A DNA stretch of 64,000 nt, from the NCBI RefSeq assembly GCF_002939385.1, contig NZ_MULI01000007.1, forward strand, positions 108,794 through 172,793, given 5' to 3'. The notes under the pieces were generated by a model that had not been told where the DNA came from, did no database searches, and saw only the letters and a list, made by a program, of their open reading frames with translations. Source of the stretch: Streptomyces sp. MH60. Lineage in GTDB: Bacteria; Actinomycetota; Actinomycetes; Streptomycetales; Streptomycetaceae. A program made the position numbers and the translations under genes. Positions 20,085-27,677 of the stretch are shown here, piece after piece (position 1 is the first letter of the stretch; every line of letters begins with the position of its first letter).

Positions 20085-20916
20085 CGCCGATCACCACGTG
20101 GGCGTACCGCTCCTCGCAGACCGCGAGACGGGTGGTCAGGCCGGCCCGGGTGAAGGCGGCGACGGCGTCGGGCGCCTGGCGTTCGCTCGTCTCGGCCAGC
20201 AGGCAGCCGCCCGGGGCGAGCCAGCCGGGCGCCGCGGCCGCGACCCTGCGCAGCACGTCGAGGCCGTCGGTGCCGCCGTCCAGGGCGACCAGCGGTTCGT
20301 GGTCGCGGGCCTCGGCGGGCAGCAGGGCGACCTCGTCCGTGGGGACGTACGGCACGTTGGCCGCGAGGATGTCCACCCGGCCGCGCAGCGCGTCGGGCAG
20401 CGCGTCGAACAGGTCACCGGCGTACACCCGGCCGCCCGCGTCCGCGAGGTTGCCGCGGGCGCAGCGCACCGCGGCGGGATCGACGTCGGCGGCGTGCACC
20501 TCGGGACGGTCGAGGGCGGCCGCCAGGGCCGCGCCGACGGCCCCGGAGCCGCAGCACAGGTCCACGACGACCTTCGCGCGCGGTGCGTGGGCCAGGGCCT
20601 GGGACACCAGGAACTCGGTCCGGCGGCGGGGCACGAAGACGCCGGGGGCGACCGCGATGCGCAGGCCGCGGAACTCGGCCCAGCCCAGGACCAGTTCGAG
20701 GGGCAGGCCGGTGACCCGGCGGTCGACCAGCGCGGTGAGTTCCGCGGCGGTGCGGGCGGCGGTCAGCAGGAGCGCGGCCTCGTCCTCGGCGAAGACGCAT
20801 CCTGCGGCACGCAGCGCGGCCACGACGGCGTCACGCGACGGGAGAGCCGCCGAGAACGGGGCGACGAGGTCCGGGGAGGACGCGGGGGTGGGCGAAGCGG
20901 GGAAGGTGGGAGGCAT
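20074..20916 (-). CDS. PrmC/HemK-related N5-glutamine methyltransferase-like protein
   Basis: A 280-residue SAM-dependent methyltransferase. The N-terminal helical region and PLELVLGWAEFRGLRIAVAPGVFVPRRRTE match PrmC/HemK, and the SAM site is VVDLCCGSGAVGAALA near residue 118. The catalytic NPPY of PrmC reads NVPY here (ILAANVPYVP), as I recall for a separate PrmC-related actinobacterial subfamily whose substrate is unproved. It is therefore unlikely to be the main release-factor methyltransferase. It starts at 20916 and converges with the SpoIIE phosphatase gene, overlapping it by 11 bp. Confidence 0.85.
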   Translation of the reverse strand: MPPTFPASPTPASSPDLVAPFSAALPSRDAVVAALRAAGCVFAEDEAALLLTAARTAAELTALVDRRVTGLPLELVLGWAEFRGLRIAVAPGVFVPRRRTEFLVSQALAHAPRAKVVVDLCCGSGAVGAALAAALDRPEVHAADVDPAAVRCARGNLADAGGRVYAGDLFDALPDALRGRVDILAANVPYVPTDEVALLPAEARDHEPLVALDGGTDGLDVLRRVAAAAPGWLAPGGCLLAETSERQAPDAVAAFTRAGLTTRLAVCEERYAHVVIGVRG

Positions 20917-21116
20917 GGAAGCCGAGAGCCTTTCGGGAACCGAAGGGCGCTCTCCCGGTCACTCGTTTCCGGTGACCGCACTGCCGTGAGGTGAGAGCAC
21001 CCGGGCCGACACAGCGGTAATCGGTCTCACCTCCCAGTCGTCCGGCGGCCGGGGCGGTCCGCGGCCGACGGTCACATTACCCCAATGATCAGACGCCGAG
21101 GGCCTCCCGCACGTGG

Positions 21117-21157
21117 TTGACCAGTGCCACCTCCTGGTCAAAGTTGTACTGTGCAAC
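21117..21157. promoter_or_regulatory. Two inverted repeats upstream of the MarR gene
   Basis: TTGACCAG at 21117-21124 and CTGGTCAA at 21134-21141 form a perfect 8-bp inverted repeat with a 9-bp spacer. Immediately downstream, GTTGTACTGTGCAAC at 21143-21157 is a near-perfect 15-bp palindrome with one mismatch. They end 32 bp before the MarR start and are good candidates for an autoregulatory operator overlapping the promoter. Confidence 0.5.
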
Positions 21158-21189
21158 CAGCGCTGCGGAGGAGAAGCGGAGGAGGAACC

Positions 21190-21684
21190 GTGACGGCTGC
21201 CGAGACACCGGACGAGACGACCGTCGCTCCCGGCGGACGCCCCGCGGACGCGGCCGTGGAGACCATCCAGCGCGAGATGACGGTCTTCGCCCGCCGGGCC
21301 CGCGCCTCCGCGGGACGCATGCATCCGGAACTGTCGCTGGTGTCGTACACGCTGCTCGGTCACCTGGAGGAGCGGGACGGCCGCCGGGCCACGGACCTGG
21401 CCGCCCACTACGCCCTGGACAAGTCCACCGTCAGCCGCCAGGTGTCCGCGCTGGAGCGCGCCGGGCTGATCGAGCGGCGCGTCGACCCGGACGACCACCG
21501 CGTCCAGGTCCTGCACCTGACGGAGTCCGGACGGCACGCCCTGGACCGGGTCACCGAGCGCCGCAGGACCGCCTTCCGGGAGCGGCTGGCCGACTGGCCC
21601 GAGGAGGACCTGCTCCGCTTCGCCGCGTATCTGGAGCGGTACAACGCGTGGCCGGGCGCGGCCCCCGGCGGGGACCCGGTCTGA
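21190..21684 (+). CDS. MarR family transcriptional regulator
   Basis: A 164-residue winged-helix regulator: helices then RRATDLAAHYALDKSTVSRQVSALERAGLIERRVDPDDHRVQVLHLTESG, the core of MarR proteins with recognition helix and DxR wing. GTG at 21190 directly follows GGAGGA. MarR proteins normally act as dimers on short palindromes and respond to phenolics, oxidants or metabolites. The gene points toward the molybdo-oxidoreductase pair 90 bp downstream, which could be its target, although that spacing leaves room for a separate promoter. Confidence 0.9.
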   Translation: MTAAETPDETTVAPGGRPADAAVETIQREMTVFARRARASAGRMHPELSLVSYTLLGHLEERDGRRATDLAAHYALDKSTVSRQVSALERAGLIERRVDPDDHRVQVLHLTESGRHALDRVTERRRTAFRERLADWPEEDLLRFAAYLERYNAWPGAAPGGDPV

Positions 21685-21774
21685 GCGGCGCCGGGGACAC
21701 GTACCGTTGACGGGTACGCACTGATCACGCCGGCCGCGGGCAGCCCGCCCCGGCGGCCCGAAAGGCTCCACCGC

Positions 21775-22380
21775 ATGAACACCACCCGAGGCTTCACCGG
21801 GCGCCCGCGCGCCGCCCGGCCGGGGCTGCCGCCCGGCCAGTACGACGCGGGCGACGACTGGCCCGTGCTGTCCGCCGAGGTCACGCCAGAGATCGCGCCG
21901 GCCGACTGGACCTTCCGTGTGGGCGGCCTGGTGGCCGAGCCCCGCACCTGGGACCTGGCACAGGCCCGCCTGCTGCCGGCGTCCGGGTACGCGGGCGACA
22001 TCCACTGCGTCACCGGCTGGTCGAAGTTCGGGGTGCGGTTCGGGGGCGTGTCCCTGGACGCCTTCCTGGACGCGGCGGGCCCCCTGCCGTCGGCCACGCA
22101 CGCGGTCGCCCACGCGCACACCGGCTACACGGCGAACCTGCCGCTCGCCGACCTCACCGGCGGACGGGCCTGGATCGTGTGGGAGTACGACGGGGAGCCG
22201 CTCGCCCCCGAGCACGGCGGCCCGGCCCGGCTGGTGGTGCCGCACCTGTACTTCTGGAAGAGCGTGAAGTGGATCGCGGGGCTCGAACTCCTCGACCACG
22301 ACGAGCCGGGCTTCTGGGAGCAGAACGGCTACCACGCGCGGGGCAATCCCTGGAAGGAGCAGCGGTACTCCGGTGACTGA
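21775..22380 (+). CDS. Sulfite-oxidase-fold molybdopterin oxidoreductase (YuiH type)
   Basis: A 201-residue single-domain protein with the sulfite oxidase molybdopterin fold. Cys78 in GDIHCVTGWS is the expected molybdenum ligand, and FGGVSLDAFLDAAG, GYTANLPLADL and GGPARLVVPHLYFWKSVKWI match the family. It lacks a twin-arginine signal, the haem domain and the dimerisation domain of true sulfite oxidases, so it should be cytoplasmic. The next gene, overlapping by eight bases, encodes a flavin reductase and is the likely electron partner. The substrate is unknown; small members may reduce oxidised compounds rather than oxidise sulfite. Confidence 0.9.
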   Translation: MNTTRGFTGRPRAARPGLPPGQYDAGDDWPVLSAEVTPEIAPADWTFRVGGLVAEPRTWDLAQARLLPASGYAGDIHCVTGWSKFGVRFGGVSLDAFLDAAGPLPSATHAVAHAHTGYTANLPLADLTGGRAWIVWEYDGEPLAPEHGGPARLVVPHLYFWKSVKWIAGLELLDHDEPGFWEQNGYHARGNPWKEQRYSGD

Positions 22381-23149
22381 GACAGCCACGCACACGGCAG
22401 GGGCCTTCACACCCCCGGCGCGGTTCGCCGTGCCCGGGCGCATCGAGGTGAACGGCCGGGTGGCCGGGACGTGGCAGACGGCCACGCTCACCGAGATCCA
22501 CCGCGAGACGCCCGGCGCGTCGACCTTCCGCTTCGCCGTGCCCGGCTGGGCGGGCCACCTGCCCGGCCAGCACCTGATGCTGCGGCTCACCGCCGAGGAC
22601 GGCTACCGGGCCCAGCGCCACTACTCGCTGGCGTCCGCGCCGGACGAGTCGGGGCACATCGAGCTGACCCTCGACCGGGTGCCGGACGGGGAGGTGTCCG
22701 GCTGGTTCCACACGGTGGCGCGGCCCGGCGACCGGATCGAGGTGCGCGGCCCGCTCAGCGGCTTCTTCGCCTGGCCGGGCGACCGGCCCGCGCTGCTGCT
22801 CGGCGCCGGTTCCGGCGTCGTACCGCTGATGTCGATGGTGCGGCACCACCGGGCGCGGGGCCTGACGGTGCCGCTGCGTCTCCTCGTGTCGGCGCGCGGC
22901 CCCGAGGAGCTGATCTACGCCCGTGAGTTCGGCGCGGAGACGACGCCGGTGTTCACCCGCACCGCGCCGGCCGGGACGCCCGTGGGCCGGCTGACGTCCG
23001 CGCACCTGGCGCCGCTCCTGTCCGAGCCGCCCGCCGGCGGCTGGGAGGCGTACGTGTGCGGGTCGAACGCGTTCGCGGAGCACGCCTCGCGGCTGCTGGT
23101 GGCGGCCGGACAGCCGGTGGAGCGGATCCGGATCGAACGCTTCGGCTGA
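22373..23149 (+). CDS. Ferredoxin-NADP reductase-type flavin oxidoreductase
   Basis: A 258-residue FNR-family enzyme: a beta-barrel flavin domain with RHYSLASAPD (the RxYS motif that holds FAD or FMN) and a pyridine nucleotide domain beginning LLLGAGSGVVPLMSMVRHH and ending with AYVCGSNAF. There is no C-terminal 2Fe-2S domain, so electrons probably pass directly to the coupled partner protein or through a soluble carrier. GTG at 22373 overlaps the stop of the molybdo-oxidoreductase gene, which implies coupled translation and a stoichiometric complex. The pair resembles a minimal NAD(P)H-driven molybdenum reductase. Confidence 0.9.
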   Translation: MTETATHTAGAFTPPARFAVPGRIEVNGRVAGTWQTATLTEIHRETPGASTFRFAVPGWAGHLPGQHLMLRLTAEDGYRAQRHYSLASAPDESGHIELTLDRVPDGEVSGWFHTVARPGDRIEVRGPLSGFFAWPGDRPALLLGAGSGVVPLMSMVRHHRARGLTVPLRLLVSARGPEELIYAREFGAETTPVFTRTAPAGTPVGRLTSAHLAPLLSEPPAGGWEAYVCGSNAFAEHASRLLVAAGQPVERIRIERFG

Positions 23150-23171
23150 TCCCGCCCGGTTCGTGAGCGAG

Positions 23172-23205
23172 GCCCGCAGGACTGGGTACCAGTCCTAGTG
23201 CGGGC
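23172..23205. terminator. Strong hairpin after the oxidoreductase pair
   Basis: GCCCGCA-GGACTGG at 23172-23185 pairs with CCAGTCC (23189-23195) and TGCGGGC (23199-23205), with a GTA loop and a TAG bulge. It starts 23 bp after the reductase stop and fits a Streptomyces-type factor-independent terminator without U-tract. Confidence 0.7.
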
Positions 23206-23301
23206 ACTCGCACACGTGGCGCGACACGAAGGCACGGCGGCCCCCGCACCCGACGGCCGTCCGCCCGCCCCTCCGGTCGCGGTGATCGCGGGGAGGTCGA
23301 C

Positions 23302-23886
23302 ATGCGAACCCGGGTACGCGGCTGGCGCTGGCGGCGCAATCGTCTGCGGCGCCGGTCGGACGTCGTCGAGGCGTGGACCACGGTGGTCGTCGCCCTCCTG
23401 CTGTTCGTGGCCGCTCCGCTGCTCGGTGCCGCCACCGCGTGGTGGGGCTACGGACAGGCCCGGGCCATCGTCGCCGAGCAACGGGCCGAGCGGCACCACG
23501 TCCGTGCCACGGTCGTGGACCGGACCCCCGACGCCCTGTCGACGGGACAGCTCGGCGGACAGCACACCTACCGTGCGACCGTCCACTGGAGGGCGGCGGA
23601 CGGCGCGGAGAAGAGCACCACGGCCCGGGTGCCGGCCGGCACCCGGCACGGGGACGCCGTCGACGTGTGGCTGGACTCCCACGGCCAGAGCGTGCCCCCG
23701 CCGTCGGACGGTGCCGAGATCTGGCAGCACAGCGCCACCATCGGCTCGTTCACCACCATCGGGACGGCGCTCACGGTGCTGCTCGCGCACCGCGCCGTAC
23801 GAGCGGTGGCGCTGCGCCGGCGCATGGCGGAATGGGACCGCGACTGGGCCCTCACCGAGCCTCGGTGGACCCATCGCCGGGCCTGA
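23302..23886 (+). CDS. Rv1733c-like membrane protein
   Basis: A 194-residue protein with two transmembrane helices (about 24-48 and 145-165) separated by an outside domain of roughly 95 residues. The N-terminus WRWRRNRLRRRSDVVEAW followed by a hydrophobic segment is characteristic of Rv1733c homologues, which are abundant in Streptomyces; the mycobacterial member is dormancy-associated. Biochemical function is unknown. The extracytoplasmic part (TYRATVHWRAADG and DAVDVWLDSHG) looks all-beta. It has its own short upstream region with a hairpin ending the previous operon, so it is likely a single-gene unit. Confidence 0.85.
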   Translation: MRTRVRGWRWRRNRLRRRSDVVEAWTTVVVALLLFVAAPLLGAATAWWGYGQARAIVAEQRAERHHVRATVVDRTPDALSTGQLGGQHTYRATVHWRAADGAEKSTTARVPAGTRHGDAVDVWLDSHGQSVPPPSDGAEIWQHSATIGSFTTIGTALTVLLAHRAVRAVALRRRMAEWDRDWALTEPRWTHRRA

Positions 23887-24004
23887 CCGCACCCCCGCCC
23901 GCGCGCTTCCCGAGTACGGCCGGACCTGGCCTTTTCACGAACCGCTCACGTACCGTGTGATCATCCGTACGGTCTGACGCGTCTCCCCGCAAAGGCGGTT
24001 CTCG

Positions 24005-24973
24005 ATGGCCCTGTTCGACCTTCCGCTCGACGAACTCCACGCCTACCGCAGCGCGTCGGCCGAGCCCGAGGACTTCGACGCGTTCTGGAGCAAGACGCTC
24101 GCCGAGGCCCGCGAGCACGACCTGGACGCCCGCTTCGAACCGGTCGACACGGGGCTGTCCACGGTGCGGGTGTACGACGTGACGTTCGCCGGGTTCGGCG
24201 GTCACCCGGTGAAGGGCTGGCTGACCCTGCCGGCCGCGGCGTCCGAGCCGTTGCCGCTGGTCGTGGAGTTCGTCGGGTACGGCGGCGGACGCGGGCTGCC
24301 GCACGAGCACCTGCTGTGGGCGTCCACCGGCCGGGCCCACTTCGTGATGGACACCCGCGGCCAGGGCAGCGCCTGGGGCGGCGGTGGCGGGACCCCCGAC
24401 CCCGTCGGCGGCACGCCCGCGTACCCGGGCTTCATGACCCGCGGCCTGGACGCTCCGGAGAACTACTACTACCGCCGGGTCTTCACCGACGCCGTGCGCG
24501 CCGTCGAGGCGGCCCGCTCCCACCCGCTGACCGACCCGTCCCGCACGATCGCGCTGGGCGCGAGCCAGGGCGGCGGCATATCGATCGCGGTGGGCGGACT
24601 CGTGCCGGACCTGGTCGCCGTCGCGCCGGACGTGCCGTTCCTGTGCGACTTCCCGCGCGCGACCACGCTCACCGACCGGCACCCCTACCGCGAGGTCGGC
24701 CTGTACCTGAAGACGCACCGCGGCCGGACCGGGGACGCGCTGCGCACGCTGTCCTATTTCGACGGTGTGCACTTCGCGGCGCGGGGCCGGGCTCCGGCGC
24801 TGTTCTCGGCCGCCCTGGAGGACCAGACCTGCCCGCCGTCGACCGTTTTCGCCGCGTTCAACGCCTGGACGCACGAGGACAAGACGATCGAGGTGTACGA
24901 CTTCAACGATCACGAGGGCGGCGGGCCGTACCAGGAGGCCGCCAAGCTGCGCTGGCTGAGCCGCCACGCCTGA
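24005..24973 (+). CDS. Acetylxylan esterase / cephalosporin-C deacetylase (CE7 family)
   Basis: A 322-residue alpha/beta-hydrolase of carbohydrate esterase family 7. The nucleophile elbow is GASQGGG near residue 185, the aspartate is in LEDQTCPPST near 272 and the histidine in NDHEGGG near 302. The oxyanion and specificity segment RGQGSAW is also present. Family members are cytoplasmic hexamers that deacetylate short xylo-oligosaccharides and sometimes cephalosporin C. No signal peptide is present. It would suit intracellular processing of imported acetylated xylo-oligosaccharides, consistent with the bxl-like operon further along the window. A GntR regulator follows. Confidence 0.93.
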   Translation: MALFDLPLDELHAYRSASAEPEDFDAFWSKTLAEAREHDLDARFEPVDTGLSTVRVYDVTFAGFGGHPVKGWLTLPAAASEPLPLVVEFVGYGGGRGLPHEHLLWASTGRAHFVMDTRGQGSAWGGGGGTPDPVGGTPAYPGFMTRGLDAPENYYYRRVFTDAVRAVEAARSHPLTDPSRTIALGASQGGGISIAVGGLVPDLVAVAPDVPFLCDFPRATTLTDRHPYREVGLYLKTHRGRTGDALRTLSYFDGVHFAARGRAPALFSAALEDQTCPPSTVFAAFNAWTHEDKTIEVYDFNDHEGGGPYQEAAKLRWLSRHA

Positions 24974-25021
24974 GGTCCGTGGGTGGTGTTTCGGCCGAAC
25001 CGGCGGACCGGTCTTCCCAGC

Positions 25022-25033
25022 TGGTTTAGACCA
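25022..25033. promoter_or_regulatory. dre-like palindrome upstream of the GntR gene
   Basis: TGGTTTAGACCA, inside the longer GCTGGTTTAGACCAAT, matches 13 of 16 positions of the DasR consensus ACTGGTCTAGACCAGT by my count. HutC-type GntR proteins bind closely related TGGT-N4-ACCA palindromes. It is 65 bp before the GntR start, so either autoregulation or DasR control is possible. Confidence 0.55.
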
Positions 25034-25097
25034 ATGGTACTCCTGGTGGCGCACCGAGCCCGCGCGGCTACCGTACGTCATCAACAGGAGGCGCGGC

Positions 25098-25859
25098 ATG
25101 GCCCGCACCACCCCGCACGTCCCGTCCCCCGCCGACCCGCCGACCGCCGACGCCCGGGCGCCCCTGTACCGACGGGTGGCGGACCAGCTGCTGGGCGAGT
25201 TGCGCGACGGGACCGCCCCACCGGGTGAACGCCTGCCCGGTGAGCGCCGGCTGGCGGAGCACTTCGGCGTCAGCCGGGAGACCGTACGGCAGGCGCTGGA
25301 CGTGCTGCGCAGGGACGGTCTGCTCACCACCGACCGGCGGGGCAGTCACGTCGCGCTGCCGGGGCCGCCGGCCGGGAGTGCGGCACCCCTGGTCTTCCCG
25401 GTCGGCGCCCGGGCGGCGGAGCCGCGCACCGGTGACCGTGCCACCGTGGTCTGGGGGACTCCGCCGCCGGAGCACGCCGCGGCGCTGGGGCTGGCGCCGG
25501 GCCGGCCGACCCTGATGCACCACTACACGTCGGCGGCGGCCGGGGGCGACGGCCGGCGGACGGCCGTGACATCGTTTTCCGCGGTGGCGCTCGCCGAGGT
25601 CGAGGAACTGGCCCGCTATCGCGACCGCGCCGACGGGGTCGCCCGCGCGCAGCTGCGGCGGGCCTACGACTGGATGCGCCGGGCGGGCCTGACGCTGCAT
25701 CACCGGGACACCATCACGCTCCAGCCCGACACCGCGTCGGTCCGGGTCGTACGGCGGGTGCACGACCAGTACGCGCGACCGCTGGAGATCACCGACCTCC
25801 TGGTGGACACCCGGCAGGACGCCCTGGTCTACGAGTTCACCCTGCCGGCGGCGGGCTGA
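25098..25859 (+). CDS. GntR family regulator, HutC/UTRA type
   Basis: A 253-residue regulator. The winged helix (APLYRRVADQLLGELRDG, GERLPGERRLAEHFGVSRETVRQALDVLRRDGLL) occupies residues 20-90, and the C-terminal part has the strand pattern of a UTRA effector domain, including PLEITDLLVDTRQDALVYEF at the end. HutC members sense sugars phosphates, histidine-pathway compounds or similar small ligands. ATG at 25098 follows AGGAGG. The palindrome 65 bp upstream suggests autoregulation; the upstream esterase gene may be in the same regulon, which is inference. Confidence 0.9.
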   Translation: MARTTPHVPSPADPPTADARAPLYRRVADQLLGELRDGTAPPGERLPGERRLAEHFGVSRETVRQALDVLRRDGLLTTDRRGSHVALPGPPAGSAAPLVFPVGARAAEPRTGDRATVVWGTPPPEHAAALGLAPGRPTLMHHYTSAAAGGDGRRTAVTSFSAVALAEVEELARYRDRADGVARAQLRRAYDWMRRAGLTLHHRDTITLQPDTASVRVVRRVHDQYARPLEITDLLVDTRQDALVYEFTLPAAG

Positions 25860-25868
25860 CCCGGCGCG

Positions 25869-26594
25869 CTACGGGAGTCGCCGGGCCACGACCAGCCGGA
25901 CCCGCGGGCTGCCGTCGGGGCGGCGCCCGAACTCCGGCAGGGCGTACAGGTCCGTCCGGAAGCCGGCCCGCGACAGCTCGCGCCCCACGTCCCCGAGCCG
26001 GAAGGTCCGGTAGTACATGACGAACGGCGGCCGCCACAGCGCGTTGCGCACCCGCATCGCGGCGTCGAAGCCGAGCAGCGTCCAGTACCCCGGTGAGCCG
26101 GGGCGGGGCGGGGCGACGACGGGGAAGGCGAAGCAGCCGTCCGGCCGCAGCACGGAGCGCACCTGGCCGAACAGGCCCGGCAGTTCGCGGGGCAGGAAGT
26201 GCCCGAAGGCCCCGAAGCTCACCACGAGGTCGAAGGCGGGGCCGAACGGCAGGGCGCGGGCGTCCGCGCGCACCCAGGAGGCCGCCGGGCCCCGCGGCAG
26301 GGTGCGCCCGCGCGCGACCTCCAGCATCCCGGCGCTGAAGTCCACCCCGGTCACGCTCCGTCGGCACACCCGGACCAGCACGTCCAGGCCGGCGCCGGTG
26401 CCGCAGCACAGGTCGAGACCGGCGGCGAAGGGTCCCAGCGGCTCCAGCGCCCGGGCCACGGCGTCCAGCACCCGGTCCGGAGTCCGGTACGGGGTCCGGT
26501 CGAACTTCGGGGCGAGCAGGTCGTAACCGCGCTCGACCGACGACAGTGCCTGGACGGCGAGTTCGCGCAGGGTGGGGCCCTCGGGGCTGAACAT
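25869..26594 (-). CDS. Class I SAM-dependent methyltransferase
   Basis: A 241-residue methyltransferase with motif I LDLCCGTGAGLDVL near residue 62, a post-I acidic end (VTGVDFSAGML) and motif IV FDLVVSFGAFGHF. The N-terminus RGYDLLAPKFDRTPYRTPDRVL resembles UbiE-like enzymes acting on small molecules or lipids. The gene starts only 4 bp after the stop of the PadR gene at 26599, so the two form an operon. The substrate is unknown. A PadR-controlled methyltransferase suggests a detoxification or tailoring role, but nothing else supports this. Confidence 0.88.
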   Translation of the reverse strand: MFSPEGPTLRELAVQALSSVERGYDLLAPKFDRTPYRTPDRVLDAVARALEPLGPFAAGLDLCCGTGAGLDVLVRVCRRSVTGVDFSAGMLEVARGRTLPRGPAASWVRADARALPFGPAFDLVVSFGAFGHFLPRELPGLFGQVRSVLRPDGCFAFPVVAPPRPGSPGYWTLLGFDAAMRVRNALWRPPFVMYYRTFRLGDVGRELSRAGFRTDLYALPEFGRRPDGSPRVRLVVARRLP

Positions 26595-26598
26595 CCGG

Positions 26599-27186
26599 TC
26601 AGCCTAGGGGCTGTCCGGCGGGCCCCGCGGGAGCGCGGCGCCCGTCGAGCACGGTGAGCGCGTACGCGCACCAGCGGGCGTTCTCCCGCTCGAACGCGAT
26701 CCCGGCGGCCAGCGTGAGGTAGGGCCCGACGCGGTCGGCCTCCCGGAGGTGCTCCTCCTCGGTGCGGCCGTCCAGGAGGCGTTCACGCACCCGCTCGTAG
26801 CGGGCGAGCTTGCCCAGCGCCCAGGCCCTGCGCTCCTCGACCAGCGCGCGGACCGCCGCCGGGTCGACGCCGTCCATGGCCTGCATCTTGATCAGGAACT
26901 CGTCGCGGATGGCGGTGGGCCGCCGGGTCGGCTCGGCCGCGAAGACGCCCAGTTGCTCCCGGCCCGCTTCGGTGAGCGAGAACAGCCGCTTGGTGGGCCT
27001 GCGTTCCTGCGGCACGGTCCGGGCCTCGATGAGTCCGTCGCCCGCGAGGCGCTCCAGCTCCCGGTAGAGCTGCTGCGGCGTGGCGGGCCAGAAGTTGGCG
27101 AGCGACACGTCGAACACCTTGGACAGCTCGTAGCCCGAGGCCTCGCCCTCCAGCAGGGCGGCCAGGACGGCGTACTTGAGAGACAT
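26599..27186 (-). CDS. PadR family transcriptional regulator (second in window)
   Basis: A 195-residue PadR regulator. The winged helix (AVLAALLEGEASGYELSKVF, TPQQLYRELERLAGDGLIEARTV) is followed by a longer C-terminal Vir_C domain with RAWALGKLARYERVRERL and WCAYALTVLDG. It is distinct from the PadR at 13623. It is in an operon with the methyltransferase and divergent from the SnoaL-like gene, with an 80-bp shared intergenic region containing CTATTCAAATAG (27235-27246), a plausible operator. The likely targets are these two neighbours and itself. Confidence 0.9.
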   Translation of the reverse strand: MSLKYAVLAALLEGEASGYELSKVFDVSLANFWPATPQQLYRELERLAGDGLIEARTVPQERRPTKRLFSLTEAGREQLGVFAAEPTRRPTAIRDEFLIKMQAMDGVDPAAVRALVEERRAWALGKLARYERVRERLLDGRTEEEHLREADRVGPYLTLAAGIAFERENARWCAYALTVLDGRRAPAGPAGQPLG

Positions 27187-27234
27187 GTCGACACGCTAGC
27201 AAGCACGGCCCACGACGACTACTCTACTCGACAC

Positions 27235-27246
27235 CTATTCAAATAG
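27235..27246. promoter_or_regulatory. Inverted repeat in the PadR/SnoaL divergent region
   Basis: CTATT-CA-AATAG is a short perfect inverted repeat in an unusually A/T-rich stretch of the 80-bp divergent intergenic region. It lies 20 bp before the start of the SnoaL-like gene, overlapping where its promoter should be, and is a candidate PadR operator. Confidence 0.4.
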
Positions 27247-27266
27247 TTCAGTATGAAGGAGTGGCG

Positions 27267-27677
27267 ATGCGGGCGTTCCGCGCGGCGGTCGAGGCACACG
27301 ACATGGACGCCGTCGAAGCACTGCTGGCCGACGACGTGGTGTTCTCCAGCCCCGTCGTCTTCAAGCCCTACCACGGCAAGGCGATCACCGCGGCGATCCT
27401 GCGCGCGGTCGAGCGCGTCTTCGAGGACTTCCGCTACGAACGCGTCATCGGGGAGGCGGACGGCCGCGACCACGCGCTGCTCTTCGCGGCGCGGGTGGGC
27501 GACCGGGAGATCAGCGGCTGCGACTTCCTGCGCCTCGACGCGTCCGGCCGCATCGCCGAACTCACGGTGATGGTGCGCCCGCTCTCGGGCGCGCAGGCCC
27601 TTCAGACGGCCATGGCCGCGCAGTTCGAGCGGATCGCGGAGGAGGCTCAGGAGACTCGGGCGAGTTCGGCCGGCTGA
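27267..27677 (+). CDS. SnoaL-like / NTF2-fold protein
   Basis: A 136-residue cone-shaped NTF2-like protein. The first helix with AHDMDAVEALLADDVVFSSPV, the central VFEDFRYERVIGEADGRDHALLF and the last strands ISGCDFLRLDASGRIAELTVMVRPL are diagnostic of SnoaL_2 domains. Such domains are polyketide cyclases, isomerases or small-ligand binders; nothing specifies which. ATG at 27267 follows AAGGAG (27256-27261), better spaced than a GTG at 27261. It is divergent from the PadR-methyltransferase operon and probably controlled by that PadR. Confidence 0.85.
   Translation: MRAFRAAVEAHDMDAVEALLADDVVFSSPVVFKPYHGKAITAAILRAVERVFEDFRYERVIGEADGRDHALLFAARVGDREISGCDFLRLDASGRIAELTVMVRPLSGAQALQTAMAAQFERIAEEAQETRASSAG

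Noticed and set aside
21089..21190. Minus-strand frame ending FDQEVALVNHVREALGV before a stop at 21089
   Set aside because: It looks protein-like at the end but has no usable start and runs antisense into the MarR gene; more likely produced by the inverted repeats there.
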